Assembly: GCA_018816765.1 (NCBI GenBank)
Contig: JAHIUX010000041.1
Coordinates: 1-64,000, forward strand
Direction: 5' to 3'
DNA: 64,000 nt
DNA from: Bacteroidota bacterium
GTDB taxonomy: Bacteria > Bacteroidota > Bacteroidia > Bacteroidales > F082
Shown here: positions 1 through 9,877 of the stretch, piece by piece
Layout of the letters: each line of letters starts with the position of its first letter
How positions within the stretch are numbered: the stretch's first letter is position 1
The notes under the pieces: model-generated
Seen by the model: the letters and a program-made list of their open reading frames with translations, nothing else
Database searches by the model: none
Told to the model about the DNA's origin: nothing
Position numbers and translations under genes: made by a program

Positions 1-67
1 AGGCGTTTATTTTGTGAAGCTGAGCGCCGGCAACAGCGTGGTGGTTAAAAAACTCATTGTGTATTAA
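1..67 (+). CDS. T9SS-secreted protein, C-terminal end only (partial)
   Basis: Only the last 21 codons are inside the window, read in the frame whose TAA stop is at 65-67. The peptide begins GVYFVKLSAG and ends in KKLIVY. The 'G-V/I-Y-x-V-x-L' pattern followed by a Lys-rich last strand is the end of a type A T9SS C-terminal sorting domain, which directs proteins across the outer membrane. The rest of the protein lies upstream, so its function cannot be judged. It is followed on the same strand by another T9SS cargo gene. A small inverted repeat (CAGGC-TTTC-GCCTG, 72-85) lies just after the stop and lacks a T-run. Confidence 0.75.
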   Translation, partial: GVYFVKLSAGNSVVVKKLIVY

Positions 68-132
68 GGCACAGGCTTTCGCCTGCACCCCCTGAACAAA
101 GGCTGTTGGCGAAAGGACAACAACAAGCAGTC

Positions 133-2442
133 ATGAAACACTTTCTTTGCATGCATATTATTTTGGTGACCACCATGGCCACGGCGCAAACCATCACCGT
201 GAAACAGGATGGCACGGGCATGTATACAGCCATACAGGATGCCATTGATGCCGCCGTCAGTGGCGACACCATCCTGGTATGGCCAGGCACTTATTACGAA
301 AACCTGTACATTGAGGGCAAGAACCTCACCCTTGGCAGCCTGAACCTGACCACGGGCGACCCGGCCTATATTGCCCAAACCATCATCGACGGAAACAACA
401 GCGGGTCCTGCATTGTGCTATGGCGAAATATCACAGCCCTGATCCAGGGATTTACCATCCAACACGGCAGTGGGTGGGACATTGGAGTTGGACTTACCGT
501 AGGCGGTGGCGTTTATATTTATTACCGTTGTTTTGCAACAATCAAGCAGTGTATTATACAAAATAATCAAAGTCAAATGGGAGGTGGTGGGATTTTTTGT
601 TCAGGTTCTAAAATAGTTTTGTCTGGCGTCACTATTAGGAATAATATTGACAGAGATTCTGGTGGGGGTATTGCTGTCTTTCATCTTCATACTAATTTGT
701 CAGAATTAATATTTGATTCAATAAATCTTTGTGACGTTTATTATAATCACGCACCTTCAGGAGCTGATATTATTTACGATAACGACTTGGTTCCTAAAGG
801 ATTTAAATTAGATACATTTTCTGTAAGCAACCCATCAAGATATCATATACGTCAAAATATATTATATGCAGAACCAGACGATTCAATCAGAGTAGTGTTT
901 AACTATGCGTTATCATATTCTCTGAAGTCTGATTTATATGTTAATCCCAAGATCGGTTCAGATGAAAACACAGGCTTATCAAAAAACGATCCGCTAAAAA
1001 CGATTGCATTTGCACTTAGAAAAATTGATAATTCTCAAAATATCGATTTAAACATTTATTTGAGTGAAGGTCTTTATTCACATGATAGTAGTGGTGAAAT
1101 ATTTCCAATTGGACTTAGAACCAAAGTTTCAATTATAGGTGCAGGAATGAAAAATACGGTTTTGGATGCAAACATGCTTTCTGATCACATTTTATCTTTT
1201 GGGTACAATAATAATTTGACAATTAGTGATTTGAGTTTGATCAATGGAAATGGTAGTTTCGGACGAAATCAACCGTATGGATCATCTTCATTTACTAAGA
1301 GTAAAAACATTATTTTGAACAAAGTATATATAGAAAATTGCTTAGGTTATTTTGGAACAATTTGTATTGCCAATTGCAATGATTTCAACATAACAAATTG
1401 TATATTAACACAAAATATTGTTGGGAAAACAATCAGAATATTTTCGTCTGTATCAAATGGTATTACTGACAAAATTGATACCGTCAGATTGATCAACACA
1501 GAAATTTCAAAAAGTATTCCCGTTTATGATTCTATCGTACCATGGGGAGGTACATTGCTAATTAAAGGATCTATTTACCTTATAAATCCTTTCAGAGTTG
1601 AACTGATTGGATGTCAGTTCACCGAAAACACTACCGACATGAATGGGGGCTCCACAGGAAGTATCAACATGTATGAAAATACTGATGTTCTTTTTGTCAA
1701 CACCACCATCGGAAACAACCAAATGATCAATCCCAATACCAACCCCATCATGTATATTGGTGACCAGACGCGTGTTGATATGCGTAATTCCATTTTTTAC
1801 GGCAACAGCCCATCCAGAATAATGTTGTATGGTGATGGTATTACGCCTTCCGAACTTTCAATTAGCCATTCCCTCATCGAGGGGGGTGAGAGCGCCATAA
1901 GTGGTGATCTGCTAAACAACACCCTGGTGTATGATGCATCGAACATCGATACCGATCCGCAGTGGGTAAATTATGGCGAATTCCCCTATGCCTTGTCGGG
2001 CATATCGCCCTGCATTGATGCCGGCACCATGGACCTGCCCGAAGGCATCAGCCTGCCAGCCACCGACCTTGCCGGAAACCCGCGTGTGTGGGGCGGCAGC
2101 GTGGATATGGGCGCTTACGAGTTCAACCCGGTCAGCATCGGCGAGAGCAGGCTGCAGCCTCAAAGCAACACCCGCCTGTCAGCCATGCCCAATCCGTTTA
2201 CCCATGAAATAAGCATCACGGCACAGCTCACCACAGCAGTTTCGGTGCGCATCACGGTGCACAACCTGCTGGGCCGCGAAGTGGCCTGCCTGATGGAACA
2301 AACCGACAACCGCCTTTCGTTGACAAGCCTGCAGTGGGACGGGCGCTCCAGCACCGGCGACATCCTCCCCGCGGGAGTCTACCTCATCAGCCTGAGCGAA
2401 AACAACAAGCCGGTAGCCAGCCTCCGCGTGGTGAAGGAGTAA
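133..2442 (+). CDS. T9SS-secreted parallel beta-helix protein
   Basis: A 769-residue exported protein. The ATG at 133 is chosen over a TTG at 106 because it starts a good signal peptide (MKHFLCMHIILV...TATAQ). The N-terminal region (about 20-130) looks like a pectate-lyase/DUF1565-type beta-helix: 'GTGMYTAIQDAIDAA' followed by 'GDTILVWPGTYYENL'. A second such block starts near residue 280 (DLYVNPKIGSDENTG). Near residue 640 a 'DPQW...SPCIDAGT...DMGAYEF' block is typical of choice-of-anchor Q proteins. The last 80 residues are a T9SS type A sorting domain. No catalytic residues are recognised, so the substrate is unknown; adhesion or polysaccharide binding are possible. Base composition is uneven: about 490-1620 is much richer in A+T than both ends. 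Confidence 0.85.
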   Translation: MKHFLCMHIILVTTMATAQTITVKQDGTGMYTAIQDAIDAAVSGDTILVWPGTYYENLYIEGKNLTLGSLNLTTGDPAYIAQTIIDGNNSGSCIVLWRNITALIQGFTIQHGSGWDIGVGLTVGGGVYIYYRCFATIKQCIIQNNQSQMGGGGIFCSGSKIVLSGVTIRNNIDRDSGGGIAVFHLHTNLSELIFDSINLCDVYYNHAPSGADIIYDNDLVPKGFKLDTFSVSNPSRYHIRQNILYAEPDDSIRVVFNYALSYSLKSDLYVNPKIGSDENTGLSKNDPLKTIAFALRKIDNSQNIDLNIYLSEGLYSHDSSGEIFPIGLRTKVSIIGAGMKNTVLDANMLSDHILSFGYNNNLTISDLSLINGNGSFGRNQPYGSSSFTKSKNIILNKVYIENCLGYFGTICIANCNDFNITNCILTQNIVGKTIRIFSSVSNGITDKIDTVRLINTEISKSIPVYDSIVPWGGTLLIKGSIYLINPFRVELIGCQFTENTTDMNGGSTGSINMYENTDVLFVNTTIGNNQMINPNTNPIMYIGDQTRVDMRNSIFYGNSPSRIMLYGDGITPSELSISHSLIEGGESAISGDLLNNTLVYDASNIDTDPQWVNYGEFPYALSGISPCIDAGTMDLPEGISLPATDLAGNPRVWGGSVDMGAYEFNPVSIGESRLQPQSNTRLSAMPNPFTHEISITAQLTTAVSVRITVHNLLGREVACLMEQTDNRLSLTSLQWDGRSSTGDILPAGVYLISLSENNKPVASLRVVKE

Positions 2443-2550
2443 TTCAGGGATTAGCTACGCTGAGCTCCCTTCGGTCGGTTCAACGATTCAACAATTCAAT
2501 CCCTCAACTCGTTAACATAGCACCACTGCAAAACAGCAAAACAGCAAAAC

Positions 2551-2580
2551 AAAAAAAATCCCGGCAGCAAGCTGCCAGGA
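2551..2580 (-). terminator. Rho-independent terminator of dnaN
   Basis: On the minus strand a GGCAGC-TT-GCTGCC hairpin (plus-strand 2562-2577) is followed by an uninterrupted run of eight T (plus-strand A at 2551-2558). It lies 25 bases past the dnaN stop, which is the expected place. Confidence 0.8.
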
Positions 2581-2604
2581 TATTCTCATCTTTTTGCATT
2601 GATC

Positions 2605-3732
2605 TTATTGATTCAGCATCACCGGCATGATGAGCATCAGAATGTCTTCGTGCTCATCTTCATTTCCTACCGGAAGAAGGATTCCAGCGCGGTTTGGTGC
2701 CGACATCTCGAGTTTCACCTCATCGTGGCTCAGGTTATTCAGCATTTCGATGAAGAAGCGCGAATTGAAACCAATTTCCAGGTCATCCCCCTCGTAGCTG
2801 CAAACAAGCCTTTCTTTGGCTTCATTCGAATAATCAAGGTCTTCTGATGAAAGCAGCAATTCCTGTCCGTTAATCTTAAACCTGACCTGGTGGGTTGATT
2901 GGTTGGCAAAAATGGCTACACGTTTGATGGCGCTTAACAAAGCCGCGCGGTCAACGGTGAGTTTATTCGGATTATTGGTTGGAATAACAGCCTCATAGTT
3001 CGGAAACCTTCCTTCGATCAACCGGCAAATCAGCTTCATATTGCCAAAAGTGAAGGCTGCATTGGCCTGGTTAAATCCGAGGCTAACCAGTTCATCGGCT
3101 TTGGTCGAGAGCAGGTTTTTGAGTTGGTTCAATGGTTTTTTTGGTAAGATAAAGGAAGCAGGCTGGTTGTGCTCAACATCAAGGCGACGATAGCGCACCA
3201 GTTTATGTGCATCGGTAGCAACGAAGGTCAGGTAGTCATCCCTTAGTTCGAAGAGAACGCCCGACATCACCGGCCTGAGTTCGTCGTTGCCTGTTGCAAA
3301 AACAGTTTTCTCAAATGCACTTACAAGCATTGCCGCCGACAATTCAATGGTGGTGGCATCGGTCAGTTGTGGGAGTTGGGGAAACTCGTCGCTGCGGTGG
3401 CCCGACATGCGGTATTTGCCTTCTCCGGCAAACAATTCAATGGCCAGCGTTTCATCATTAATATCGAGGGTTACCGGGATATCAGGGAAAGTTTTCATGG
3501 TATCGAGCAGAAGGCGTGCCGGAACTGCCACCCTGCCTTTGCCCTCACCCATGTCAGGCGAAAGCAGTATGGTCATTGTTGTTTCAAGGTCAGAGGCTGT
3601 GATGCGCAATCCCTTTTCGTTAAGCTCAAACAGAAAGTCATCGAGGATAGGCAAAGTGTTGCTTGAATTAAGCACCCCGGATAAGGCCTGAAGACTCTTC
3701 AGCAATTTAAGACTCGAAATAATGAATTTCAT
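2605..3732 (-). CDS. dnaN: DNA polymerase III subunit beta (sliding clamp)
   Basis: A 375-residue protein that matches the bacterial beta clamp along its whole length. It starts MKFIISSLKLLKSLQALSGV and has the early 'NTLPILDDFLFE' segment, 'VPARLLLDTMKTFPD' in domain I, 'FATGNDELRPVMSGVLFE' in domain II, and a last strand ending 'LMLIMPVMLNQ', as in clamps whose C-terminus forms the partner-binding pocket. The clamp forms a ring around DNA and tethers the replicative polymerase. It is the last gene of a minus-strand run after plsY, with a 66-base gap, and is followed by its own terminator. No dnaA or origin is visible nearby. Confidence 0.97.
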   Translation of the reverse strand: MKFIISSLKLLKSLQALSGVLNSSNTLPILDDFLFELNEKGLRITASDLETTMTILLSPDMGEGKGRVAVPARLLLDTMKTFPDIPVTLDINDETLAIELFAGEGKYRMSGHRSDEFPQLPQLTDATTIELSAAMLVSAFEKTVFATGNDELRPVMSGVLFELRDDYLTFVATDAHKLVRYRRLDVEHNQPASFILPKKPLNQLKNLLSTKADELVSLGFNQANAAFTFGNMKLICRLIEGRFPNYEAVIPTNNPNKLTVDRAALLSAIKRVAIFANQSTHQVRFKINGQELLLSSEDLDYSNEAKERLVCSYEGDDLEIGFNSRFFIEMLNNLSHDEVKLEMSAPNRAGILLPVGNEDEHEDILMLIMPVMLNQ

Positions 3733-3798
3733 AAGCTTTGCATTTTTTTGATCAGGTAAAATTAAGCTATTTAGATAAACCTTTGAATAGTCGTAAAG

Positions 3799-4458
3799 CT
3801 AGTTTTCAGATTTTTTATTCACACCTTCGATGCCTGGTTTTTTCCTGAAACTGATTTTCGATTCGGTCCCTTTGACCAGCCTTTCAATGTTTTTACGGTG
3901 TGTCAGCGGAAGAAAAACAGCCACGCCGATCGAAAGCGCCTGAAACACCCAATGATCTGTTGGAAACAAAAAGTTCACAAACAAGGGAAAGCAGATTCCG
4001 GCAGTCAGGCTGCTTAGTGATACGTAACGCGTGGTTATAAATACAAGTAAAAAAACAATGACTGCGCAGAGAGCGCTGAAGGGAAAAAGCGCAAAGCCAA
4101 CACCCAAAATGGAGGCAACGCCTTTTCCACCCCTGAAACCTGCCAGCACAGGAAAGGTGTGACCGAGCACAACAGCCACCGAGGCAAGCAGCAACACATA
4201 AGGTTTGCTGTTGTCATCAGGACTAAATTCAACCAGATGTGGCACCAGCCACACGGCAAAATAACCCTTTAACACATCAACAATCATCACCGGAATTCCT
4301 GCTTTCACACCCAAAACCCTGATGGTGTTCGTGGCTCCGGCATTGCCCGAACCCTGCGTCCTGACATCGATGTCGTAGAATAGCCTGCCGACCCACACTG
4401 CTGTTGGAACAGAGCCCATCAGGTAAGCAAGTAATATGGAAATTAGGATCATCATCAT
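3799..4458 (-). CDS. plsY: Glycerol-3-phosphate acyltransferase PlsY
   Basis: A 219-residue multi-pass membrane enzyme that moves an acyl group from acyl-phosphate to glycerol-3-phosphate, the first step of phospholipid synthesis. The family's conserved loops are present: 'GSVPTAVWVGRLFYDIDVR' with 'GSGNAGATN', the 'GFRGGKGVAS' glycine loop, and 'LPLTHRKNIERL' near the C-terminus. I start at the ATG at 4458 (MMMILISILLAYL), because the longer TTG start at 4497 overlaps the upstream gene and adds a polar stretch. The ATG lies four bases after the stop of the 1491-residue gene, so translation is probably coupled. Confidence 0.95.
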   Translation of the reverse strand: MMMILISILLAYLMGSVPTAVWVGRLFYDIDVRTQGSGNAGATNTIRVLGVKAGIPVMIVDVLKGYFAVWLVPHLVEFSPDDNSKPYVLLLASVAVVLGHTFPVLAGFRGGKGVASILGVGFALFPFSALCAVIVFLLVFITTRYVSLSSLTAGICFPLFVNFLFPTDHWVFQALSIGVAVFLPLTHRKNIERLVKGTESKISFRKKPGIEGVNKKSEN

Positions 4459-4462
4459 ACGG

Positions 4463-7400
4463 TTATTGTACTGATTGCATTCGCCGGATGAAATCAACAG
4501 CCTTCTGACGTGTCGAAATCACAAACTCGTATTGTTCACCGGTGGAACGGTTTTGCTGTGTCCTTTTCTCAGGCTTGAGGTTCATCAAATCGTTGTTGAA
4601 TTGCTCCGAAGAGGAAACAGCCTGGAGAATGCCGTTCCGGTAATTGAAATAGTACCAGGTATTTGCGTCAAGTTGGAAGTACATACTGAAGCCATCGCCC
4701 GCCCGCGATTTTTCAAATTCAACAAATCCTTCCAGATATTTGTTGACGTGTCCACGCAAAACATTGGCAACACCAATTGGGCCGGTCGATACAAATGAAT
4801 GAAATTCGTTGTTCCACCGCAACTTAACATCGCTGAGCACGAAGGCATCATTCACCTGATCGGGGACTTTCCGGGGCGCTCCATAAAGGCTTATGTCGTT
4901 GGTTAGCTTTTCCAGGTCGGCTTTTGGCATTTTCTGCCCCATGGCATACAAATAATTGCCTTGCGTCAGGTTAAGGCCGGTGAGGTTGGCTTTGGCAAGG
5001 CTATCGCTCATCTGGTTCATGATTTTTTCATCAAACATGAACCTGAGCACCACAAACACATTGAGGTAAGTTGAATCCGCAATGATTTTATGGTTAAAGC
5101 TCCCGTAACTTTCCAGGTTCACAAAGGGCATCTGAAGGTCGAGATTGAGCTTACCATTCCCGGTAAAGGTACAGCGATCGGTATGTAGCGAAAACAAGGT
5201 GTTGGCAGTGGTTTTCACATGTGGCTGAACAACAAATGCGTTGTGTTTTTCGTCGAAATACAGGCTTCCGGTGATTCCCATGAGCGGTTTATCGTCGATT
5301 GAACGCCTGTAGTCGAGCAGAGAAGCGTAGTATTTTCCGCTGGATGCGTTATAAAAAAGTCCTGCATTCAGCTTGATGCCACTCAGGTCGTTCGGGTCGG
5401 CCGAAACAGGCAGGCGCACATCAGCAGGGTCAACCAGGGTGTCAAAGGCTACCCAGGCCATGCTTTTGTCGTAACACTCCTGGTTTATGCGGTAACCGCC
5501 GGCAAATTGCAACTGCTTGCGGTCGGCCTTAATCTTGGTCTGCCCTGAGAAATAAAAGTAGGGATTCAGGAAAAAGATTGCCGATTCAGGTATTGATCCC
5601 TGGGCATTAGTTACCCCTTGCTCATCGACCCAAATAGCAGATAACTCTATGGGTTGCACCGTTTTATGGTTGTCGATATAATCATAGTATCCCCTTCCCT
5701 CGAATTTGTGCTTACTGAAAATTGTCACCCTGGCATCGTTGATCAGGTGATAACGCGTAGTGGTGTTGGCGATGATGGTGGCACTTTCGAGCGATTGCAT
5801 ACGGGCATCACGCTGAATGGTAATCAGGCCATCATTTGGAAAAATTGCCGCATCGGCTACCCGGATAATTTTTACGTTTCGTGCATTGATGGCATAGTTT
5901 ACCAGGTCGTATTCAGCTTCGAGGCAGAAGAAGGAGAGTGAATCCTGCTCAGGATGCGTCGAAATAAAACCTGAACCACTGAGGTCAATGTCGAGCAGCT
6001 GGTTATAGTTCAGGTTGGCGATGTCAAAAACCTTGTTGATGCGGTTATTGTTCAGGTATAGCCTGTCTTCATCCATTTGCCACTTGGCTTCGTCAAGCGA
6101 ACAGATATACTGGTTGAACGGGAACGAGAGCTGGCTGTTTTCATCAAGGTAGGTAAACATGCCCAGGCGTTTATCAAAATTGATGGCCGTTTTGTAGCTC
6201 ACTGCCGAAAAGGCCTGTTTTTTCTCAACCGAAGTGTACAGGGTAAAATTTGCTGTGTCAGCAGCAAAGTCGCGGCTTCTGAAATCAAAATAGCCTGAAA
6301 TCACCTCTGCATCACCAAAGTCGAAATGCCCTGATCCACCGGAGCCCGAGGGTGAAATATCGAGTTCGCCATGAAACTCAGCGTTGTTATACATGATGAT
6401 GGGTTTCTGTTTGCTGGTCAACATCATCTTGTCTGGGCTCGCCTGCCAAACCATGGATACCGTGTCTGTCTGCGCCCTCGGATATTCTGTGGGGGTGAGT
6501 TTTTCAGCCATTTTAAGCTGCAGCAAAGAGGCTGTGATCGAATCAGGATAGAAGATGTACTTATCCGAACTGGAAGAGGTAGTCAGGTAGTCGATACTGC
6601 CCGCACCGAAGAAACCCTGGTTCGAGAGGTGTATCTGTTTGTAGTATTTACCCTTATTATCGAAAATGCCATAACCCGTTTCCGGAACATCATGGAGGAA
6701 ACCGAGCGAATAGTCGGCCATAACTCCCAAAGGCTCTCTGAACCCTGGGAAAATTCCTGCTGAAGCGAGGTAGCCCTCAAACTTCATATTGTCGGTTTTG
6801 AAGTTATCGAGGCTATCAATTTCAAAAGGATCAACCGCGTAATAAAATCGCTTTCGGTCAAGGGCACCGGATTGAATGGCCGCCTTGTCAAAATACACAT
6901 AGGATTCACTCTTGCTATTAAACACCGGATAACTCGGGAAATCACGCAAACCCGATTTGTTATGTGGTTCGTCAATATATAAGGTACCATTGAGATCGGC
7001 AATCACATTACGGACTTTAACATACTCAGCCTGAATTACTTTTCTGTCTGATTTCCGAACCCTGGCATAGAAAGCAAGCGAATCAACATAATTCATGTTC
7101 AGCATAAATGAATCGTACTGAAAGAAGCAATCGCGGGCATAGAAATTGAACAAACCAGCTTTGATTAATCCCGAGAAAACAAAGTCGCGGTTTTTCTTCA
7201 TCACCAGCATCCCCTTGTTGGGAAAGATGTTTACACTTTGCGAATCGCTCAAAATCACTTCATTCACACCGTTAATAATGAATTCAAGTGAGCCCAGTTT
7301 TAATAAGGCATTCGGTGTACGTGAGGTGGTGGTGCTGTTGAGCTTGATCACATCGTAGTCGGTACGCCCTCCCCTTGCGGCGAGCGTATAGAAAAACCGG

Positions 7401-8938
7401 TCTTTTACCACAGCAGTTTCTGTAGCTGGATCATACACTAGAAATCCTTTGGCTGCCAGTCGAAGTAACTGAGCCACAATCTGTTCGCTGGGTTTTTTCA
7501 TAAATCCTGCCAGGGCATTCAGTTTTATTTCACGACCATCTCCATAGGTTTTCAGGTAATTCTCAATCATAAACATGGGGTTGATATCATCAATCCCTTG
7601 CAAGCGTCTGAACTCGATGTCTGCATAATAGTTGGCCGATTCGAACCGTCCGTTGCTTTCGTTTCCGATGCCTTCGAGCCGGCGAAAGGCGATTTCCATT
7701 TTGTCGATATCCCAGTACATAGCTTCCACATACAGGTCAATCATATGGAACGAGTTGAAGAAGGGGCTGTCGGCAACCCCGGTTTCGGAACGAAACAGGA
7801 TGAGTTGGCGGTTGTTGTTTGTATACCGCATCCGCAGGCCGGGATGATACAAGGAGTCTGCTTCGAGGTAAAATGTGGCAGCAACCCTGTCGGCAAACAG
7901 GCGGCCATCGCCAATCTGGATGGCATTTGAGAGCATCCGGCCAAATATTTTGCCATCCCGCTTAAAGGTGAGTGAGGCCCGTTGTTGTCCATCGCCAGAG
8001 CCGATGAGCGACATGCCCTCCATGGTGAGTCCACCTTCGAAATCAATGTTTGGAAACACATTTGGAACGACAAAGTTCTTTACATAAGAAACAAACCGCG
8101 GGTAGGCCGTACGCGGGTTTGGAGGACTGCTGAACACCTTGTCCTGCAAAGAGCCTATCATGGCAGATTTATAGTAATTCAGGTTGCGGAACACCACCGA
8201 ATCAGCAGCATATTCTGATTGGTTCAGATCGACTTTATAAAACGACAGTTCCGCATAAACGGATTTTGGGTCAAGGTTGAAACGCCTCCAGGTAACCACC
8301 CCACCCTGCCCTGTCCAAAGGCTGCTGTCGTAGCTGTAATAGCCTTTTGTCTTTTCGATAATGGAAGTGTCTTTTACTGTGGAACACAGCAGGTTGGCCT
8401 TGTCGAACTGCATGCCCAGCAGGGAGTCATAAACAAAGCCGAATTTCACTTCATGCGCATACCATTGAACTGTATTTCTGTCGAAAAGTTTTCCCGATTG
8501 CATGAACTCACCTGTAAATTTCATCAGCTCCGAAAACCCTTTGCCGTTACCCTGTATCAGCAGGTTCATTGCGTAATCGTTCCATGCAATGATGCTGGAA
8601 GGCAGCTGAAGGGATGAAGCAAATTGATCGATGGCAAAGAAATACGCGTAAAAATCAGGGTATATCCTGATTTTGTCGGTATGCAATTTCTCGGCAATGG
8701 CCTTAATCCTGTCCTTCTCTTCCTTATTGAACCTACCTGCATTCCATTGGTTAGTAAGGCTTTGCATTAGTTGTTTACCCGATTCTGTATTGCGTTTGCT
8801 TCCGCTCAGCTGCAGTTGTTCGGCCACCTGTGTGATGAAGACTTCTGAATTCTCTGAGAAAAATGCTGCTTCCTGAGCCCTGAGTAAGGCAGGTATCAAA
8901 AAAAGACCCAACAATAACCACTTTAGTTTCAACATCAT
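4463..8938 (-). CDS. Very large exported protein of unknown function (1491 aa)
   Basis: I cannot assign a function. The protein begins with a signal peptide (MMLKLKWLLLGLFLIPALLRAQ) and is then helical for roughly 200 residues ('ITQVAEQLQLSGSKRNTESG', 'FNKEEKDRIKAIAEKL'). The rest is mainly short alternating hydrophobic strands with many aromatic residues ('FVFSGLIKAGLFNFYARDC', 'GYFDFRSRDFAADTANF'), as in proteins built from repeated beta-jellyroll or beta-solenoid units of the OstA/AsmA kind. There is no sorting domain, lipobox or recognisable catalytic motif, and it ends 'ISTRQKAVDFIRRMQSVQ'. A periplasmic, envelope-associated structural or lipid-handling role is an inference only. It lies between prmA and plsY on the same strand and is separated from plsY by four bases. 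Confidence 0.9.
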   Translation of the reverse strand: MMLKLKWLLLGLFLIPALLRAQEAAFFSENSEVFITQVAEQLQLSGSKRNTESGKQLMQSLTNQWNAGRFNKEEKDRIKAIAEKLHTDKIRIYPDFYAYFFAIDQFASSLQLPSSIIAWNDYAMNLLIQGNGKGFSELMKFTGEFMQSGKLFDRNTVQWYAHEVKFGFVYDSLLGMQFDKANLLCSTVKDTSIIEKTKGYYSYDSSLWTGQGGVVTWRRFNLDPKSVYAELSFYKVDLNQSEYAADSVVFRNLNYYKSAMIGSLQDKVFSSPPNPRTAYPRFVSYVKNFVVPNVFPNIDFEGGLTMEGMSLIGSGDGQQRASLTFKRDGKIFGRMLSNAIQIGDGRLFADRVAATFYLEADSLYHPGLRMRYTNNNRQLILFRSETGVADSPFFNSFHMIDLYVEAMYWDIDKMEIAFRRLEGIGNESNGRFESANYYADIEFRRLQGIDDINPMFMIENYLKTYGDGREIKLNALAGFMKKPSEQIVAQLLRLAAKGFLVYDPATETAVVKDRFFYTLAARGGRTDYDVIKLNSTTTSRTPNALLKLGSLEFIINGVNEVILSDSQSVNIFPNKGMLVMKKNRDFVFSGLIKAGLFNFYARDCFFQYDSFMLNMNYVDSLAFYARVRKSDRKVIQAEYVKVRNVIADLNGTLYIDEPHNKSGLRDFPSYPVFNSKSESYVYFDKAAIQSGALDRKRFYYAVDPFEIDSLDNFKTDNMKFEGYLASAGIFPGFREPLGVMADYSLGFLHDVPETGYGIFDNKGKYYKQIHLSNQGFFGAGSIDYLTTSSSSDKYIFYPDSITASLLQLKMAEKLTPTEYPRAQTDTVSMVWQASPDKMMLTSKQKPIIMYNNAEFHGELDISPSGSGGSGHFDFGDAEVISGYFDFRSRDFAADTANFTLYTSVEKKQAFSAVSYKTAINFDKRLGMFTYLDENSQLSFPFNQYICSLDEAKWQMDEDRLYLNNNRINKVFDIANLNYNQLLDIDLSGSGFISTHPEQDSLSFFCLEAEYDLVNYAINARNVKIIRVADAAIFPNDGLITIQRDARMQSLESATIIANTTTRYHLINDARVTIFSKHKFEGRGYYDYIDNHKTVQPIELSAIWVDEQGVTNAQGSIPESAIFFLNPYFYFSGQTKIKADRKQLQFAGGYRINQECYDKSMAWVAFDTLVDPADVRLPVSADPNDLSGIKLNAGLFYNASSGKYYASLLDYRRSIDDKPLMGITGSLYFDEKHNAFVVQPHVKTTANTLFSLHTDRCTFTGNGKLNLDLQMPFVNLESYGSFNHKIIADSTYLNVFVVLRFMFDEKIMNQMSDSLAKANLTGLNLTQGNYLYAMGQKMPKADLEKLTNDISLYGAPRKVPDQVNDAFVLSDVKLRWNNEFHSFVSTGPIGVANVLRGHVNKYLEGFVEFEKSRAGDGFSMYFQLDANTWYYFNYRNGILQAVSSSEQFNNDLMNLKPEKRTQQNRSTGEQYEFVISTRQKAVDFIRRMQSVQ

Positions 8939-9030
8939 TTACAGTTCATCGGTTTAGGTCAGCCAACAGCATGAAGACGTTCACCTGTTAAGCTGATCGA
9001 TTTGTACTCAAAACCTGATTTAGGTTAGGT

Positions 9031-9867
9031 TTATTTTTGAAAAACAGCAGCGGCCCAGTGATTGTTTTCAATCATTCTGACAAACTGCAAGCCGAGTTTC
9101 GTTGCGTTTTGGCGCAATAATTCCAGGTCATCTGCATAAAATCCGCTCATAATCAACATACCATGAGGCAGCAATGCCGCCTCATAAAACTGCATATCAT
9201 TCAGTAGGATGTTCCTGTTGATATTTGCAAACACGAGCTCAAACGTCCTGCCGGTTTTCACCAGCCAGGAGGCATCACCCATGACAATTTCAACATCGGG
9301 TGTATTGTTTAACAGTATGTTGTCGTTTGCGTTGTTCACTGCCCATACATCATTATCAACAGCCACAACCGGCTGTGCACCAAGCTTTCGTGCAAGAATG
9401 GCCAGAATTCCGGTGCCACTGCCCATATCGAGCATTGACTTTCCGGCAACATTGGTTTCGAGCAGCAAGGAAACCATCATGCTGGTCGTTTCATGATGTG
9501 CAGTACCAAACGACATCTTGGGTTCAATAACAAGCTCAAACTCAACATCCTTGTTCGATGGGTGAAAAGGGGCCCTGACGTGGCACCGGCCTGCAATGGT
9601 AACTGCCTCATAGGCCGATTCCCAGATGGCATTCCAGTTTTGCTCCTGCTGAATTTCTTTTGCAATCAGGGAAATGCCTTCAAATGCTTCCAGTTTCAGC
9701 ACTTCCTCAAGGTCCTGTTGTTCAAACAATGCTTCGGATATATAAGCAATCAAGCTGCTTTCTTCTTCCTGGAAACCTTCGTAGCCGATAGAAGTAAGCA
9801 CAGCAATAAATGATTCAGCCTGTTCCACACCGCCGGGTACCGAAAACTTCAGTGCAAGGTTATTCAT
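9031..9867 (-). CDS. prmA: Ribosomal protein L11 methyltransferase
   Basis: A 278-residue SAM-dependent methyltransferase predicted to trimethylate ribosomal protein L11 (rplK is also in this window). The SAM-binding motif I is 'MLDMGSGTGILAILARKLGA', followed by the acidic strand 'VVAVDNDVWAVNNA' and the catalytic strand 'VFANINRNILLNDM', all characteristic of PrmA. The N-terminal part is the substrate-recognition region. I start at the ATG at 9867 (MNNLALKFSVPG), ten bases after the tpiA stop; a longer non-ATG reading to 9930 would overlap tpiA and has no family match. Co-transcription with tpiA is likely. Confidence 0.95.
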   Translation of the reverse strand: MNNLALKFSVPGGVEQAESFIAVLTSIGYEGFQEEESSLIAYISEALFEQQDLEEVLKLEAFEGISLIAKEIQQEQNWNAIWESAYEAVTIAGRCHVRAPFHPSNKDVEFELVIEPKMSFGTAHHETTSMMVSLLLETNVAGKSMLDMGSGTGILAILARKLGAQPVVAVDNDVWAVNNANDNILLNNTPDVEIVMGDASWLVKTGRTFELVFANINRNILLNDMQFYEAALLPHGMLIMSGFYADDLELLRQNATKLGLQFVRMIENNHWAAAVFQK

Positions 9868-9877
9868 CAACTGAAAT

